Origin: Phocaeicola sp.
GTDB lineage: Bacteria; Bacteroidota; Bacteroidia; Bacteroidales; Bacteroidaceae
Assembly: GCA_022764505.1 (NCBI GenBank)
Contig: JALEQJ010000045.1
Location: 1-47,156, forward strand
Length of the DNA: 47,156 bases
Direction: 5' to 3'
Part shown: positions 9,257-16,684 of the stretch, one piece after another
Layout: every line of letters starts with the position of its first letter
How positions within the stretch are numbered: position 1 is the stretch's first letter
Notes under the pieces: model-generated
The model's input: only the letters and a program-made list of their open reading frames with translations
Database searches by the model: none
Told to the model about the DNA's origin: nothing
Position numbers and translations under genes: made by a program

Positions 9257-11143
9257 TTATTCCGGACGATTCCATCCTGTTCCTGCATCTTCTAAAGAGA
9301 TGGCTGGTGCTATAGAAGGATAGGGACTTTCATAAGCATCAAGTCTATAGTGCCTAAAGTGTTCCATCACCAATCTATGGTCTGTAGGATCTATGCCTAA
9401 GAACATAAAATGGACATATGTGTCTTTTAAAGCAAGTCCATCTACGTTTTTTACCCAAAAAGCCGGTGTATCTTTTCTATCGGTGTAATTGTTTTCATAA
9501 TAGTAATATGGATTGTTATCATATTTCATAGAAGCAGCTATAGGATATTCTCGTTTGATAATATCCATTTGATGATAGGTCCAAAAACTTTCTTTGGCAA
9601 TATCTGAGATGCTCCCTTTGTATGATGGTCCTAAAACAATACATTCTACTTTTATGTTCTTGTTTACATCTTTGGTATATCTCCATGCAGAGAATTGATC
9701 TTTTTTCTCATCATCAAATCTGAGTGCATAGATAATATCAGAGTGCTGTGAGGACATTAAGAATCTATCAAGACTATTTTTCCGTTCACCATTGACTATT
9801 GTTGGTACATTGGGTACAGGGAATTCCTTATCCACACCAAATTTTAAGGCATAATTTTCTACAGGAACCATCAATGCTACTCCCTCATAATAATTAGGGA
9901 TATGCCAGCCTGTTGGAGCAAAGTTGGAGCTGGATATTTGATTATAGTCCCAAAGGGAGATTCCATTTGTATCTGTATTGGGATATGGATTAAAAAAAGT
10001 ATCGGTAGGTTTTACATATTCTTTGCTGAAGAATTCCAAAGCAGCTTTAGGACGTACCAATCTTGTTTTGAGTATACGCTTGGTATCTGTTTTAGGCATA
10101 TTGGTGCTTCCCCAAATGTAGACAGTGTTCATTTTGGGTACAGCTTCTTCCTTTATACTATTGGATAGACGTTTCGCTTCTGCCAATAGATGAGTAACAG
10201 GTGCTGTGGGGGCAGGGGTAGTAGGCATAGCCCATACTAAATAATAGTTGGCGTGTGTTTGTTTAGCGGCTACTACAACATCTTCTGCTGTAGAGAGATT
10301 TGCATCTGTATAAAAAGTATAGTTTGGTTCTGTTGCACTGGCTGGTACCCAAGTCCCACTTCCTGCTACTTCTGTATTCGTATTGGTAGGTATGGCAGGC
10401 AGTGAAGAACTGTCTATTTTATAGTAACCGTTGTTGGTATTCAGTGCATTGGTTTGAAACCAGATCTTCTTATAACGTGCAGAATAATCCATTTCGTTAG
10501 TAAGCTGTACACGCATCATCATTCCCAGCGGTTTGAACAGAATAGTACCTTTGCGTTGTCCATTTCTTTCTGCATTTATTATGGTGTTGTTACTTTGAGG
10601 ATCTATAGAAAGTTCTGTCCAAGGGAAGTAGACAGGTACACGTTTTGTGAGATTCTTGCCTATAGGTACTCCTTGTATTTTTGCACTGTTGCCTGCTACA
10701 TTGTTCGGGTTGAATTTTACTGTTTGAGCCGTTTTGTCGTAATCTCCTCCTACATATCCCATAATGTACCAGCCACTTCCGGAAATCTTTATATCATTTC
10801 CTGTGTTTATATCTTTCAGTTTCCCGATGTATGATAGATGATTTCTACCGGCAGTCTTTTTCCATGTAATCTCGGCATAGTAAGTGGTAGAGGTATTTTT
10901 ATTGGTAATGATAATTACAGACTGCATATCCTCTTCTGTCATATGTAGTTGAGGTCCATCTGCTTTAATATCCCACGCCATGGCACGTGATAGCTCTTTT
11001 GTATCTATGCCAGCTTGTAAATTGAAATTGTTGTATTCTGTTCCTTGTTCTTTTGCTGTGTCTTTTGTAGGATCATTCTCTGCTCCTTGTGAACAACTCC
11101 ATAGTGTCATAGTCAGAGCTAAGAAAAATATTTTTTTTAGCAT
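9257..11143 (-). CDS. Fimbrillin-like lipoprotein with large C-terminal extension
   Basis: 628 residues from ATG at 11143, chosen because the protein then opens with a classic lipoprotein signal, MLKKIFFLALTMTLWSC (Cys17). The frame stays open upstream to a TTG at 11299, but that segment is basic, lacks a signal and overlaps the small gene at 11209-11343. Residues ~40-350 resemble Bacteroidales fimbrillin/Mfa-like modules: KGTILFKPLGMMMRVQLTN, AAKQTHANYYLVWAMP and MNTVYIWGSTN. The last ~270 residues contain APTGWHIPNYYEGVALMVP and YALRFDDEKKDQFSAWRY, similar to the tip-subunit or FISUMP-like domains seen in minor fimbrial proteins. A role in surface adhesion is likely. It is not a standard FimA by length. 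A terminator follows and a 44-residue gene precedes it. Confidence 0.65.
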   Translation of the reverse strand: MLKKIFFLALTMTLWSCSQGAENDPTKDTAKEQGTEYNNFNLQAGIDTKELSRAMAWDIKADGPQLHMTEEDMQSVIIITNKNTSTTYYAEITWKKTAGRNHLSYIGKLKDINTGNDIKISGSGWYIMGYVGGDYDKTAQTVKFNPNNVAGNSAKIQGVPIGKNLTKRVPVYFPWTELSIDPQSNNTIINAERNGQRKGTILFKPLGMMMRVQLTNEMDYSARYKKIWFQTNALNTNNGYYKIDSSSLPAIPTNTNTEVAGSGTWVPASATEPNYTFYTDANLSTAEDVVVAAKQTHANYYLVWAMPTTPAPTAPVTHLLAEAKRLSNSIKEEAVPKMNTVYIWGSTNMPKTDTKRILKTRLVRPKAALEFFSKEYVKPTDTFFNPYPNTDTNGISLWDYNQISSSNFAPTGWHIPNYYEGVALMVPVENYALKFGVDKEFPVPNVPTIVNGERKNSLDRFLMSSQHSDIIYALRFDDEKKDQFSAWRYTKDVNKNIKVECIVLGPSYKGSISDIAKESFWTYHQMDIIKREYPIAASMKYDNNPYYYYENNYTDRKDTPAFWVKNVDGLALKDTYVHFMFLGIDPTDHRLVMEHFRHYRLDAYESPYPSIAPAISLEDAGTGWNRPE

Positions 11144-11208
11144 TTCGTTTAATGTATTTGATGATAAAATGATGTATTTGATTTGATTGTAGAATCTGAA
11201 TTTCTCCA

Positions 11209-11343
11209 CTAAAAATCGTCGTATTCTTCTCCGGAATAGTCTGCAACGTTTCCGTCCATAGAGAATGTGGTAAGAATACTTTTGTTTACTGGGGTACAAA
11301 TAACTTTAATGGTTGGTGTTACGTAAGTTTCTTTTTTGATCAT
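11209..11343 (-). CDS. Small 44-residue peptide gene upstream of the fimbrillin-like gene
   Basis: The frame opens with ATG at 11343 (MIKKETYVTPTIKVICTP) and closes with TAG at 11209; the product ends in an acidic tail (GEEYDDF). Bacteroidales genomes contain many short proteins of this build (Met, few Lys, 'Y..P.i.vi', acidic C-terminus), often preceding secreted or fimbrial genes; their function is unknown. It is preceded by a good promoter and a ~145-nt leader and is separated from the lipoprotein gene by 65 bp, so both are probably on one transcript. It overlaps only the discarded upstream extension of the next gene. Moderately sure it is real; no function can be assigned. Confidence 0.5.
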   Translation of the reverse strand: MIKKETYVTPTIKVICTPVNKSILTTFSMDGNVADYSGEEYDDF

Positions 11344-11492
11344 TATATTTTAGTTTTAATATTAGTTTTTTGTGTGCGCACTATTATGCGATTTTTGGGT
11401 CGCAATTATATAGTGTTTATAAAAAAAGGGGAAGGGAGATGATAATCTCTATATTAAAGCTGTTGTAAGGCTTTTGTCTTGTGATTCGGTGG

Positions 11493-11524
11493 CAAAGATA
11501 CTTCTATAAATGGTGCGATTTCAA
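11493..11524 (-). promoter_or_regulatory. Promoter of the small peptide / fimbrillin-like unit
   Basis: On the minus strand TTG-N21-TATCTTTG fits the Bacteroidetes sigma-ABfr consensus (TTTG / TAnnTTTG). The leader between it and the ATG at 11343 holds short hairpins: GAGAT-tatc-ATCTC, TGCGA...TCGCA and the palindrome GTGCGCAC. Nothing else is seen between 11344 and 11627. Confidence 0.6.
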
Positions 11525-11627
11525 TAAAACAATCTATAACTTGTTAATATATGTGGTTGTGGATTTGTAATTTACTGTAAATAAACTACTTATGTGTCGT
11601 TTCTCTTCGTTCCATTGATGATTCAAT

Positions 11628-11669
11628 AAAAAACAAGGCTTACCACGCACAATTTGCATGGTAAGCCTT
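11628..11669 (-). terminator. Terminator of the dtd-mazG-deoC operon
   Basis: An 11-bp perfect stem AAGGCTTACCA / TGGTAAGCCTT (11635-11645 with 11659-11669), followed on the minus strand by GTTTTTTATT. It lies 30 nt beyond the deoC stop. Confidence 0.85.
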
Positions 11670-11698
11670 AGAGTTTGAAATGAGTGTAACTATTTCTC

Positions 11699-12619
11699 TT
11701 AGAAGAACTTCACATCTTCTCCTACTATGTCTGATAAAAGCAGGTTGGCTACGCGGCTGGTTCCTAAACGGAAGAGTTCATTGTTGAGCCATTCTTCTCC
11801 CAAAACTTCTTTTACTATAGTGTAGTACTTCAGTGCATCTGTTGCACTGTTTATACCACCGGCAGGCTTGAAGCCTACTTTTCTACCGGTTTGTGCGTGG
11901 TATTCTTTGATAGCTTGACACATGATGTAAGCTGCTTCCGGAGTAGCTCCTATGGCTTCTTTTCCTGTAGAAGTCTTGATGAAATCTGCACCGCTATACA
12001 TAGCGAGGATAGAAGCTTTCTTGATGTTCTCTGTAGTTCCCAATACACCTGTTTCTAAAATTACTTTGAGGTGCTTATCTCCACAAGCCTCTTTTAGTTC
12101 TTGTATCTCTTCGCAGAGTTCGGGATAGTTTCCTTCCAAGAAGTTCCCTACATGTATCACGATGTCTATTTCATCTGCGCCTAAGTGTACAGCCATAGAA
12201 GTTTCTGCTACTTTTACTTCTGTGAAAGTTTGAGAAGAAGGGAAGCCACCGGAAACGCAGGCTATATTTACATTTTCTACTTCCAGTGTGCTGTGTACTA
12301 TTTCCGCCATATTAGGATAGACGCAGATTGCAGCTACGTTGGGGAGTGATGGGTAAGCTTCCGCAAAGTTATTGACACGCTGTGTAAACTGCATCACACT
12401 TCTTTCTGAGTCTGTGCATTTTAAGGTAGTGAGGTCTATGCAGTGGAAGAGTAGCTTCTTTACTTCGGGGGTGTTGTATAGAGGCATTTTTTCTGTGAGA
12501 ATTTTCTCTATTGCAGCTTGTGTTTCTTCCATAGAAGGGGCTGCACTGTAACGAGTTAAGACATCTGTGTACTTGTCTACCATGTGGTGCTCGTGAGATT
12601 CTTGTTGATGAGGTCTCAT
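11699..12619 (-). CDS. deoC: Deoxyribose-phosphate aldolase
   Basis: 306 residues. DeoC cleaves 2-deoxyribose-5-phosphate to acetaldehyde and glyceraldehyde-3-phosphate in deoxynucleoside catabolism. The Schiff-base lysine lies in DFIKTSTGKEAIGATPEAA and the second active-site lysine in GFKPAGGI; CVYPNMAEIV and HLGADEIDIVIHVG are further family signatures. The ~50-residue N-terminal extension (MRPHQQESHEHH...) is common in Bacteroidales DeoC. The start codon overlaps the stop of the upstream MazG-type gene by 4 nt (ATGA), indicating translational coupling. It is the last gene of the three-gene operon, followed by a strong terminator. Confidence 0.95.
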   Translation of the reverse strand: MRPHQQESHEHHMVDKYTDVLTRYSAAPSMEETQAAIEKILTEKMPLYNTPEVKKLLFHCIDLTTLKCTDSERSVMQFTQRVNNFAEAYPSLPNVAAICVYPNMAEIVHSTLEVENVNIACVSGGFPSSQTFTEVKVAETSMAVHLGADEIDIVIHVGNFLEGNYPELCEEIQELKEACGDKHLKVILETGVLGTTENIKKASILAMYSGADFIKTSTGKEAIGATPEAAYIMCQAIKEYHAQTGRKVGFKPAGGINSATDALKYYTIVKEVLGEEWLNNELFRLGTSRVANLLLSDIVGEDVKFF

Positions 12620-12945
12620 ATTTTTTGTAGTTTTGGATTGTTGATATGTCTGTTTTTATCTCTGTTTGTTTTCTTTTCTAAGTTCTGCCGAATAGCATCG
12701 GTGAGATCTACACCCGTCTGATTGGCAAGACATACGAGAACCCAAAGTACATCTGCCATTTCATCAGCTAAGTTGGGGCTTTCTCCTGCTTTGAAAGACT
12801 GATCTCCATACTTTCTTGCCATAATGCGTGCCAATTCCCCTACTTCTTCTGTGAGGATTGTCATATTAGTAAGTTCACTGAAATAGCGAACTCCATAGGT
12901 TTTGATCCACGTATCTACTGTTTTTTGCAGTTCTTCTATACTCAT
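12616..12945 (-). CDS. MazG-type nucleotide pyrophosphohydrolase
   Basis: 109 residues, single MazG-like domain. The metal-binding helices are visible as EEVGELARIMARKYGDQ (ExxE) and NLADEMADVLWVL (ExxD), the layout of small all-alpha NTP pyrophosphatases that remove non-canonical or excess (d)NTPs. The last 20 residues are basic. It lies 4 bp after dtd and overlaps deoC by 4 nt, an arrangement (dtd-mazG-deoC) that I recall as common in Bacteroidales. The exact nucleotide substrate is unknown. Confidence 0.85.
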   Translation of the reverse strand: MSIEELQKTVDTWIKTYGVRYFSELTNMTILTEEVGELARIMARKYGDQSFKAGESPNLADEMADVLWVLVCLANQTGVDLTDAIRQNLEKKTNRDKNRHINNPKLQKI

Positions 12946-12949
12946 GGGA

Positions 12950-13402
12950 TTATTCTTTGAGTTGACTATCTATGATGATGGTTACAGGACCATCATTCAC
13001 TAAGGATACTTGCATATCTGCTCCAAATTCTCCCGTTTGCACAATTTTCCCTAAGTGCCGGGAGAGGGTAGCGCAAAACTGCTCATAGAGTGGTATGGCT
13101 ATTTCCGGGCGTGCAGCGCGTATGTAAGAGGGACGATTGCCTTTCTTAGTAGATGCCATAAGAGTGAATTGGCTTACCAATAGAATTTCTCCTTCGGCTT
13201 CTACGATTGACTTGTTCATAACCCCTTCTGCATCATTGAATATACGTAAGGCTACTATTTTCTTGCAGAGCCATTCTATATCTGTGAGGCTGTCTGTAGG
13301 TTCTATGCCCAAGAGTATGAGCATTCCTGCACTGATATTGGATTTCTCTCTACCTTCTATATGTACGGAGGCAGACTTTACTCGCTGAATAACGATTCTC
13401 AT
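12950..13402 (-). CDS. dtd: D-aminoacyl-tRNA deacylase
   Basis: 150 residues, the usual family length, starting MRIVIQRVKSASV at 13402. An in-frame ATG at 13429 would add nine residues, but it lies inside the -7 promoter box at 13427-13434, so it is rejected. The conserved motif LLVSQFTLMASTKKGNRPSY (the SQxTL catalytic Thr) and the C-terminal GPVTIIID (Gly-cisPro cross-subunit motif) are intact. The enzyme hydrolyses D-amino acids mischarged on tRNA. First gene of the operon with a MazG-type gene and deoC. Confidence 0.95.
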   Translation of the reverse strand: MRIVIQRVKSASVHIEGREKSNISAGMLILLGIEPTDSLTDIEWLCKKIVALRIFNDAEGVMNKSIVEAEGEILLVSQFTLMASTKKGNRPSYIRAARPEIAIPLYEQFCATLSRHLGKIVQTGEFGADMQVSLVNDGPVTIIIDSQLKE

Positions 13403-13426
13403 GCGCTTCTTTTTTTCGTCTGTGTA

Positions 13427-13434
13427 CAAAGGTA
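13427..13434 (-). promoter_or_regulatory. -7 promoter box of dtd
   Basis: TACCTTTG on the minus strand matches TAnnTTTG exactly. The predicted transcript start (~13420) leaves an ~18-nt leader before ATG 13402 and decides between the two possible dtd starts. The -33 region is weak (TTCCG). Confidence 0.6.
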
Positions 13435-13479
13435 TAAGATAAAATCCGTAGTTCGGAATAATCCTATAGATAAGGGCAT

Positions 13480-13520
13480 AAAAAATGCGCTGCCTTAACC
13501 TTCTCAGGCGGGACAGCGCA
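13480..13520 (-). terminator. Second hairpin between gdhA and dtd: backup terminator or end of a small RNA
   Basis: On the minus strand TGCGCTG pairs with CAGCGCA (13514-13520 with 13486-13492), with an inner GCCT/AGGC pairing, followed directly by TTTTTTATG. It lies 55 nt after the strong gdhA terminator and ends ~50 nt before the dtd promoter. It has no coding gene of its own to terminate, so a short RNA ending here is possible. Confidence 0.5.
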
Positions 13521-13574
13521 GCTACAATACAAAATACAAATACAACTAAACGAGATATTTAATGTCGTGAAACA

Positions 13575-13603
13575 AGAGAGTCTCCTCTTATTGGAGACTC
13601 TCT
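13575..13603 (-). terminator. Intrinsic terminator of gdhA
   Basis: An 11-bp perfect stem AGAGAGTCTCC / GGAGACTCTCT (13575-13585 with 13593-13603) with a 7-nt loop, followed on the minus strand by TGTTTCACG. It starts 18 nt after the gdhA stop. Confidence 0.8.
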
Positions 13604-13620
13604 GTATTTCTACGAACGGA

Positions 13621-14964
13621 TTAAATCACGCCTTGTTCCAACATAGCTTGGGCTACTTTCATGAAGCCAGCGATGTTAGCACCTTTTACGTAGTCTACTT
13701 TACCATTAGGTTGAGTACCATATTTCACACAAGCATTGTGGATACTTTCCATGATGAAGTGTAGTTTTTGGTCTACTTCTTCACCTGCCCATCCTAAGTG
13801 CATTGCGTTTTGTGTCATTTCAAGACCGGAAGTAGCCACACCACCGGCATTTACTGCTTTACCTGGTGCGAAGAGGATACCTGCATCTTGGAATGCTTTG
13901 ATAGCTTCTGGTGTACAACCCATGTTTGATACTTCGGCAACGCACCAAGTTCCGTTTGCCAAAAGTTCTTTAGCGTCATCACCATTCAATTCATTTTGGA
14001 ATGCACAAGGCAATGCTATATCACACTTGATACTCCATGCTTTCTTTCCTGCTGTGAAGACTGCTTTTCCTGGGAATTTTGTAGCCATATCTTCTACCTT
14101 ATTGCGGTTAGAAGCACGCATTTCAAGCATATAGTCTATCATTTCGTCTGTCAAACCATCTGCTACGTGGCAAACACCATCAGGTCCGGAGATAGCGATA
14201 ACTTTTGCACCGAGTTCTTTTGCTTTTTGAGAAGCTCCCCATGCTACGTTTCCGAAACCGGATACTGCGATTGTCTTGCCTTTGAGGTCTTTGCCGGCTT
14301 TTGCAAGCATATGTTCTGCAAAGTAAAGTGCACCATAACCGGTAGCTTCCGGACGGAGGATAGAACCACCCCAAGTAGCACCTTTACCTGTCAATACACC
14401 TGTGTTATATTGACGAGCCAATTTGGTGTACATACCGAACATATATCCTATTTCGCGACCGCCTACACCTACGTCACCTGCCGGTACGTCTTGGTCAGGA
14501 CCAATGTTGTGCCAGAGTTCCAACATAAATGCTTGGCAGAAACGCATAATTTCACTGTCTGATTTGCCTACTGGGTCAAAGTCTGAACCACCTTTACCAC
14601 CACCCATTGGAAGTGTAGTGAGGGCATTCTTGAATGTTTGTTCAAATCCTAAGAATTTGAGCATAGAAGGGTTCACTGCTTTGTGGAAACGAAGACCACC
14701 TTTGTAAGGACCAATTGCTGAGTTGAATTGTACACGGTAACCCAAGTTTGTTTGAACTTGTCCTTGGTCGTCTATCCATGTTACACGGAAGGTGAAGATG
14801 CGATCCGGTTCAACAATACGTTCTACGATTTTTGCTTTTTCGAATTCGGGGTGTTGGTTATACACCTCTTCGATAGATTCTAATACTTCGTGTACTGCTT
14901 GTAAGTACTCTTTTTCGCCTGGGTGCTTTGCCTCAAGCGCAGCCATAATCTTTTTGACTTCCAT
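13621..14964 (-). CDS. gdhA: NADP-type glutamate dehydrogenase
   Basis: 447 residues, matching the ~445-residue hexameric GDH typical of Bacteroides and Porphyromonas. Interconverts glutamate and 2-oxoglutarate plus ammonia. Visible signatures: glutamate-binding YKGGLRFH and LPMGGGKGGSDFDP (catalytic Lys), GPDQDVPAGDVGVGGREIGYM, and the nucleotide-binding VSGFGNVAWGA. In asaccharolytic Bacteroidales it is a central enzyme of amino-acid fermentation. The gene stands alone with its own promoter and terminator. Coenzyme preference is inferred from family similarity, not read from residues. Confidence 0.95.
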   Translation of the reverse strand: MEVKKIMAALEAKHPGEKEYLQAVHEVLESIEEVYNQHPEFEKAKIVERIVEPDRIFTFRVTWIDDQGQVQTNLGYRVQFNSAIGPYKGGLRFHKAVNPSMLKFLGFEQTFKNALTTLPMGGGKGGSDFDPVGKSDSEIMRFCQAFMLELWHNIGPDQDVPAGDVGVGGREIGYMFGMYTKLARQYNTGVLTGKGATWGGSILRPEATGYGALYFAEHMLAKAGKDLKGKTIAVSGFGNVAWGASQKAKELGAKVIAISGPDGVCHVADGLTDEMIDYMLEMRASNRNKVEDMATKFPGKAVFTAGKKAWSIKCDIALPCAFQNELNGDDAKELLANGTWCVAEVSNMGCTPEAIKAFQDAGILFAPGKAVNAGGVATSGLEMTQNAMHLGWAGEEVDQKLHFIMESIHNACVKYGTQPNGKVDYVKGANIAGFMKVAQAMLEQGVI

Positions 14965-14987
14965 GATTGAAATTTATTTAAGGTATG

Positions 14988-15002
14988 ACAATATGATATT
15001 GT
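14988..15002 (-). promoter_or_regulatory. Palindromic candidate operator at the gdhA transcript start
   Basis: ACAATAT-G-ATATTGT is a perfect 7+1+7 palindrome located just downstream of the predicted gdhA transcription start (~15004) and 23 nt before the ATG. Its position would let a repressor block transcription. AT-rich palindromes also occur by chance, so this is tentative. Confidence 0.4.
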
Positions 15003-15011
15003 TATAGGGTG

Positions 15012-15041
15012 CAAAGGTATAGGCTTATTAGAAATGTGCAA
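15012..15041 (-). promoter_or_regulatory. gdhA promoter
   Basis: TTG-N19-TACCTTTG on the minus strand, a near-perfect Bacteroidetes promoter giving a leader of about 40 nt. Between it and the C11 protease gene (15042-15272) I see no further gene. A weak stem CTCTTTTC/GAAAAGAG (15273-15298) overlapping the protease stop codon may be its terminator. Confidence 0.75.
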
Positions 15042-15284
15042 GTGTTTTTCAAAAAAAATGCACAGAAAAATATCAAAAATTCGCAGGCAGAAAAAAGTGT
15101 GAGTTGTGAAACAAAGAAGTGAGTGAGGACGGCTCTCTGTTTTATAGTGATATACACGGTTTTGTATACATTGAATAACCTGTTACGTAGGAATAAGCAC
15201 GTATTGAAACAAAGAACTTCTCTAATTTATTTTTATGAAACAGTCCTATTGGATACGACCCCAATATAATATCTCTTTTCAAGA

Positions 15285-16565
15285 TTATTGGAAAAGAGCA
15301 TAGAAATTACTTCTGTACTTACTTCTACTTACCATATTGTTTGTGGAAGAGGCGGAAATGGTAAGTCCACAACAGGACTTTATATAATGGTCGCCTGCAT
15401 TCTCTAAGGCGGAAAAATAAGCTTCGGTATGTCGTTCGTATGGAACCAGTTGCAATAATGTAGCATCAAAGCGTTTTATCAGTTCTGTATCATTGGCGCA
15501 AAGACGATGGATATAATCCGAGAAATCAAAAAATACAGAAGGAACATAGCCGTCAAGAATCTGGAGTTCTGAGCCAACATCGGTTCCTAAAGTATATTTA
15601 TTATGGATCGTTTCCAGTACTCCTATCATCTCATCAATCTTTCGGCAATCGGTAACAGATATTGTTCCGAAATGATAAGGCAACGAACCGATAGAATAAT
15701 TGGAATAAAACCTGTGAAAGCTCTCTATTGCATTTTTATAATCAGGCTGTGTGGGAGCCAAATACTTCCACATATCGCTATAAGGCATACCATGTCCCAT
15801 TATTTCAGTAGGACAAGCTATGATGTAGTCGGTAGCACGATTAAGTTCATAAGCTGTTTCAATGTTAGCCATATTGCAGTCATCAAAGAGGAGAAACTGT
15901 AAATGTTGAACTTTAGACCGCTTGATTCCATTGGCTAAGTCATCTATATCCATTTGAATATCTGTTCCTCCCAAGTAACGACTTTGGCGAGTAATGGGCA
16001 ATCCCATAGCTTGATTCTTGTCAAGAGCCGTTGAGATGCGTCTGCGCATAGCAGGAGAAACACTCTCTGAGTATATCCAACCAACGCCATGACAACCTAT
16101 GATCATAGAATAAAGGGGGGCAGGAGCTACTTCGGTAACTTTGTCTAATAAAGCAGCCAGCTTATGAGGGGTATTCATCGCTCCGTCAGGGTAAACAGTA
16201 AGCGTATCATTGTAGCAGGCTCCTTTCTGATAACCGATCCTGATAAGGTGGCTTTTATCTTTGGATTTAGCTATGAAAACAAGCAGATTGGTATTTTTCA
16301 GTCCTCCTTGTTCTACAATTCCTTTCTTTATATCCTCAATGTTATTCTTGAAATAATCATACAAGTTTTGTTTACTACCGGTCCAAGGCATATAAACAAA
16401 AATGGTTTTTTCTTTCTTATAACTTGTGTCGTCCGGCTCTATATGATCTTTCTTGCACGAGACCAAGATTGAAGAAGCAAGCAGGCAGAAAAACAGAAAG
16501 ATGTTACAGCCGATAGACTTTAAACTTCTGTATACGACACATGAGGATAAAACGGGAAATTTCAT
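15285..16565 (-). CDS. C11 (clostripain-family) cysteine protease lipoprotein
   Basis: 426 residues. After a long hydrophobic segment the lipobox ILVSC places the lipid Cys at residue 37; the only ATG start is at 16565, leaving an unusually long n-region. The clostripain dyad is clear: His159 in IIGCHGVGWIYSE and Cys230 in FLLFDDCNMANIETAYEL. The N-terminal TIFVYMPWTGS and the Tyr/Asp-rich core match the bacterial C11 lipoproteins of Bacteroidales (the fragipain/PmC11 fold). Such enzymes cleave after Arg or Lys and can activate secreted toxins. It has its own promoter and lies directly downstream of the C10 protease and cytolysin-like genes on the same strand. Activity looks intact; the substrate is unknown. 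Confidence 0.85.
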   Translation of the reverse strand: MKFPVLSSCVVYRSLKSIGCNIFLFFCLLASSILVSCKKDHIEPDDTSYKKEKTIFVYMPWTGSKQNLYDYFKNNIEDIKKGIVEQGGLKNTNLLVFIAKSKDKSHLIRIGYQKGACYNDTLTVYPDGAMNTPHKLAALLDKVTEVAPAPLYSMIIGCHGVGWIYSESVSPAMRRRISTALDKNQAMGLPITRQSRYLGGTDIQMDIDDLANGIKRSKVQHLQFLLFDDCNMANIETAYELNRATDYIIACPTEIMGHGMPYSDMWKYLAPTQPDYKNAIESFHRFYSNYSIGSLPYHFGTISVTDCRKIDEMIGVLETIHNKYTLGTDVGSELQILDGYVPSVFFDFSDYIHRLCANDTELIKRFDATLLQLVPYERHTEAYFSALENAGDHYIKSCCGLTISASSTNNMVSRSKYRSNFYALFQ

Positions 16566-16601
16566 GCTATATCTATTAAGAAAATAATCTCATTTGATTT
16601 T

Positions 16602-16633
16602 CAAAAATAATAGTACAATCGTAAAAAACCCAA
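16602..16633 (-). promoter_or_regulatory. Promoter of the C11 protease gene
   Basis: TTG-N21-TATTTTTG on the minus strand, with the -33 part lying inside the C10 terminator stem. It gives a ~30-nt leader to ATG 16565, so the C11 gene is probably its own unit. Confidence 0.5.
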
Positions 16634-16661
16634 TGTAAGGCTTTTTATTCCAAACATTGGG
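16623..16661 (-). terminator. Terminator of the C10 protease gene
   Basis: The stem CCCAATGT / ACATTGGG (16654-16661 with 16629-16636) around a 17-nt loop is followed on the minus strand by TTTTTTAC. Confidence 0.8.
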
Positions 16662-16684
16662 TTGTTAAAAAGGTGAGATACGTA

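Noticed and set aside
11144-11299. Upstream extension of the fimbrillin-like gene to a TTG start
   Set aside because: It has no signal peptide, is very basic and overlaps the small peptide gene; the internal ATG at 11143 gives a proper lipoprotein signal.
13486-13520. TPP riboswitch suggested by a CTGAGA-like string before dtd
   Set aside because: The second conserved TPP segment is missing, and neither neighbouring gene is a thiamine gene.
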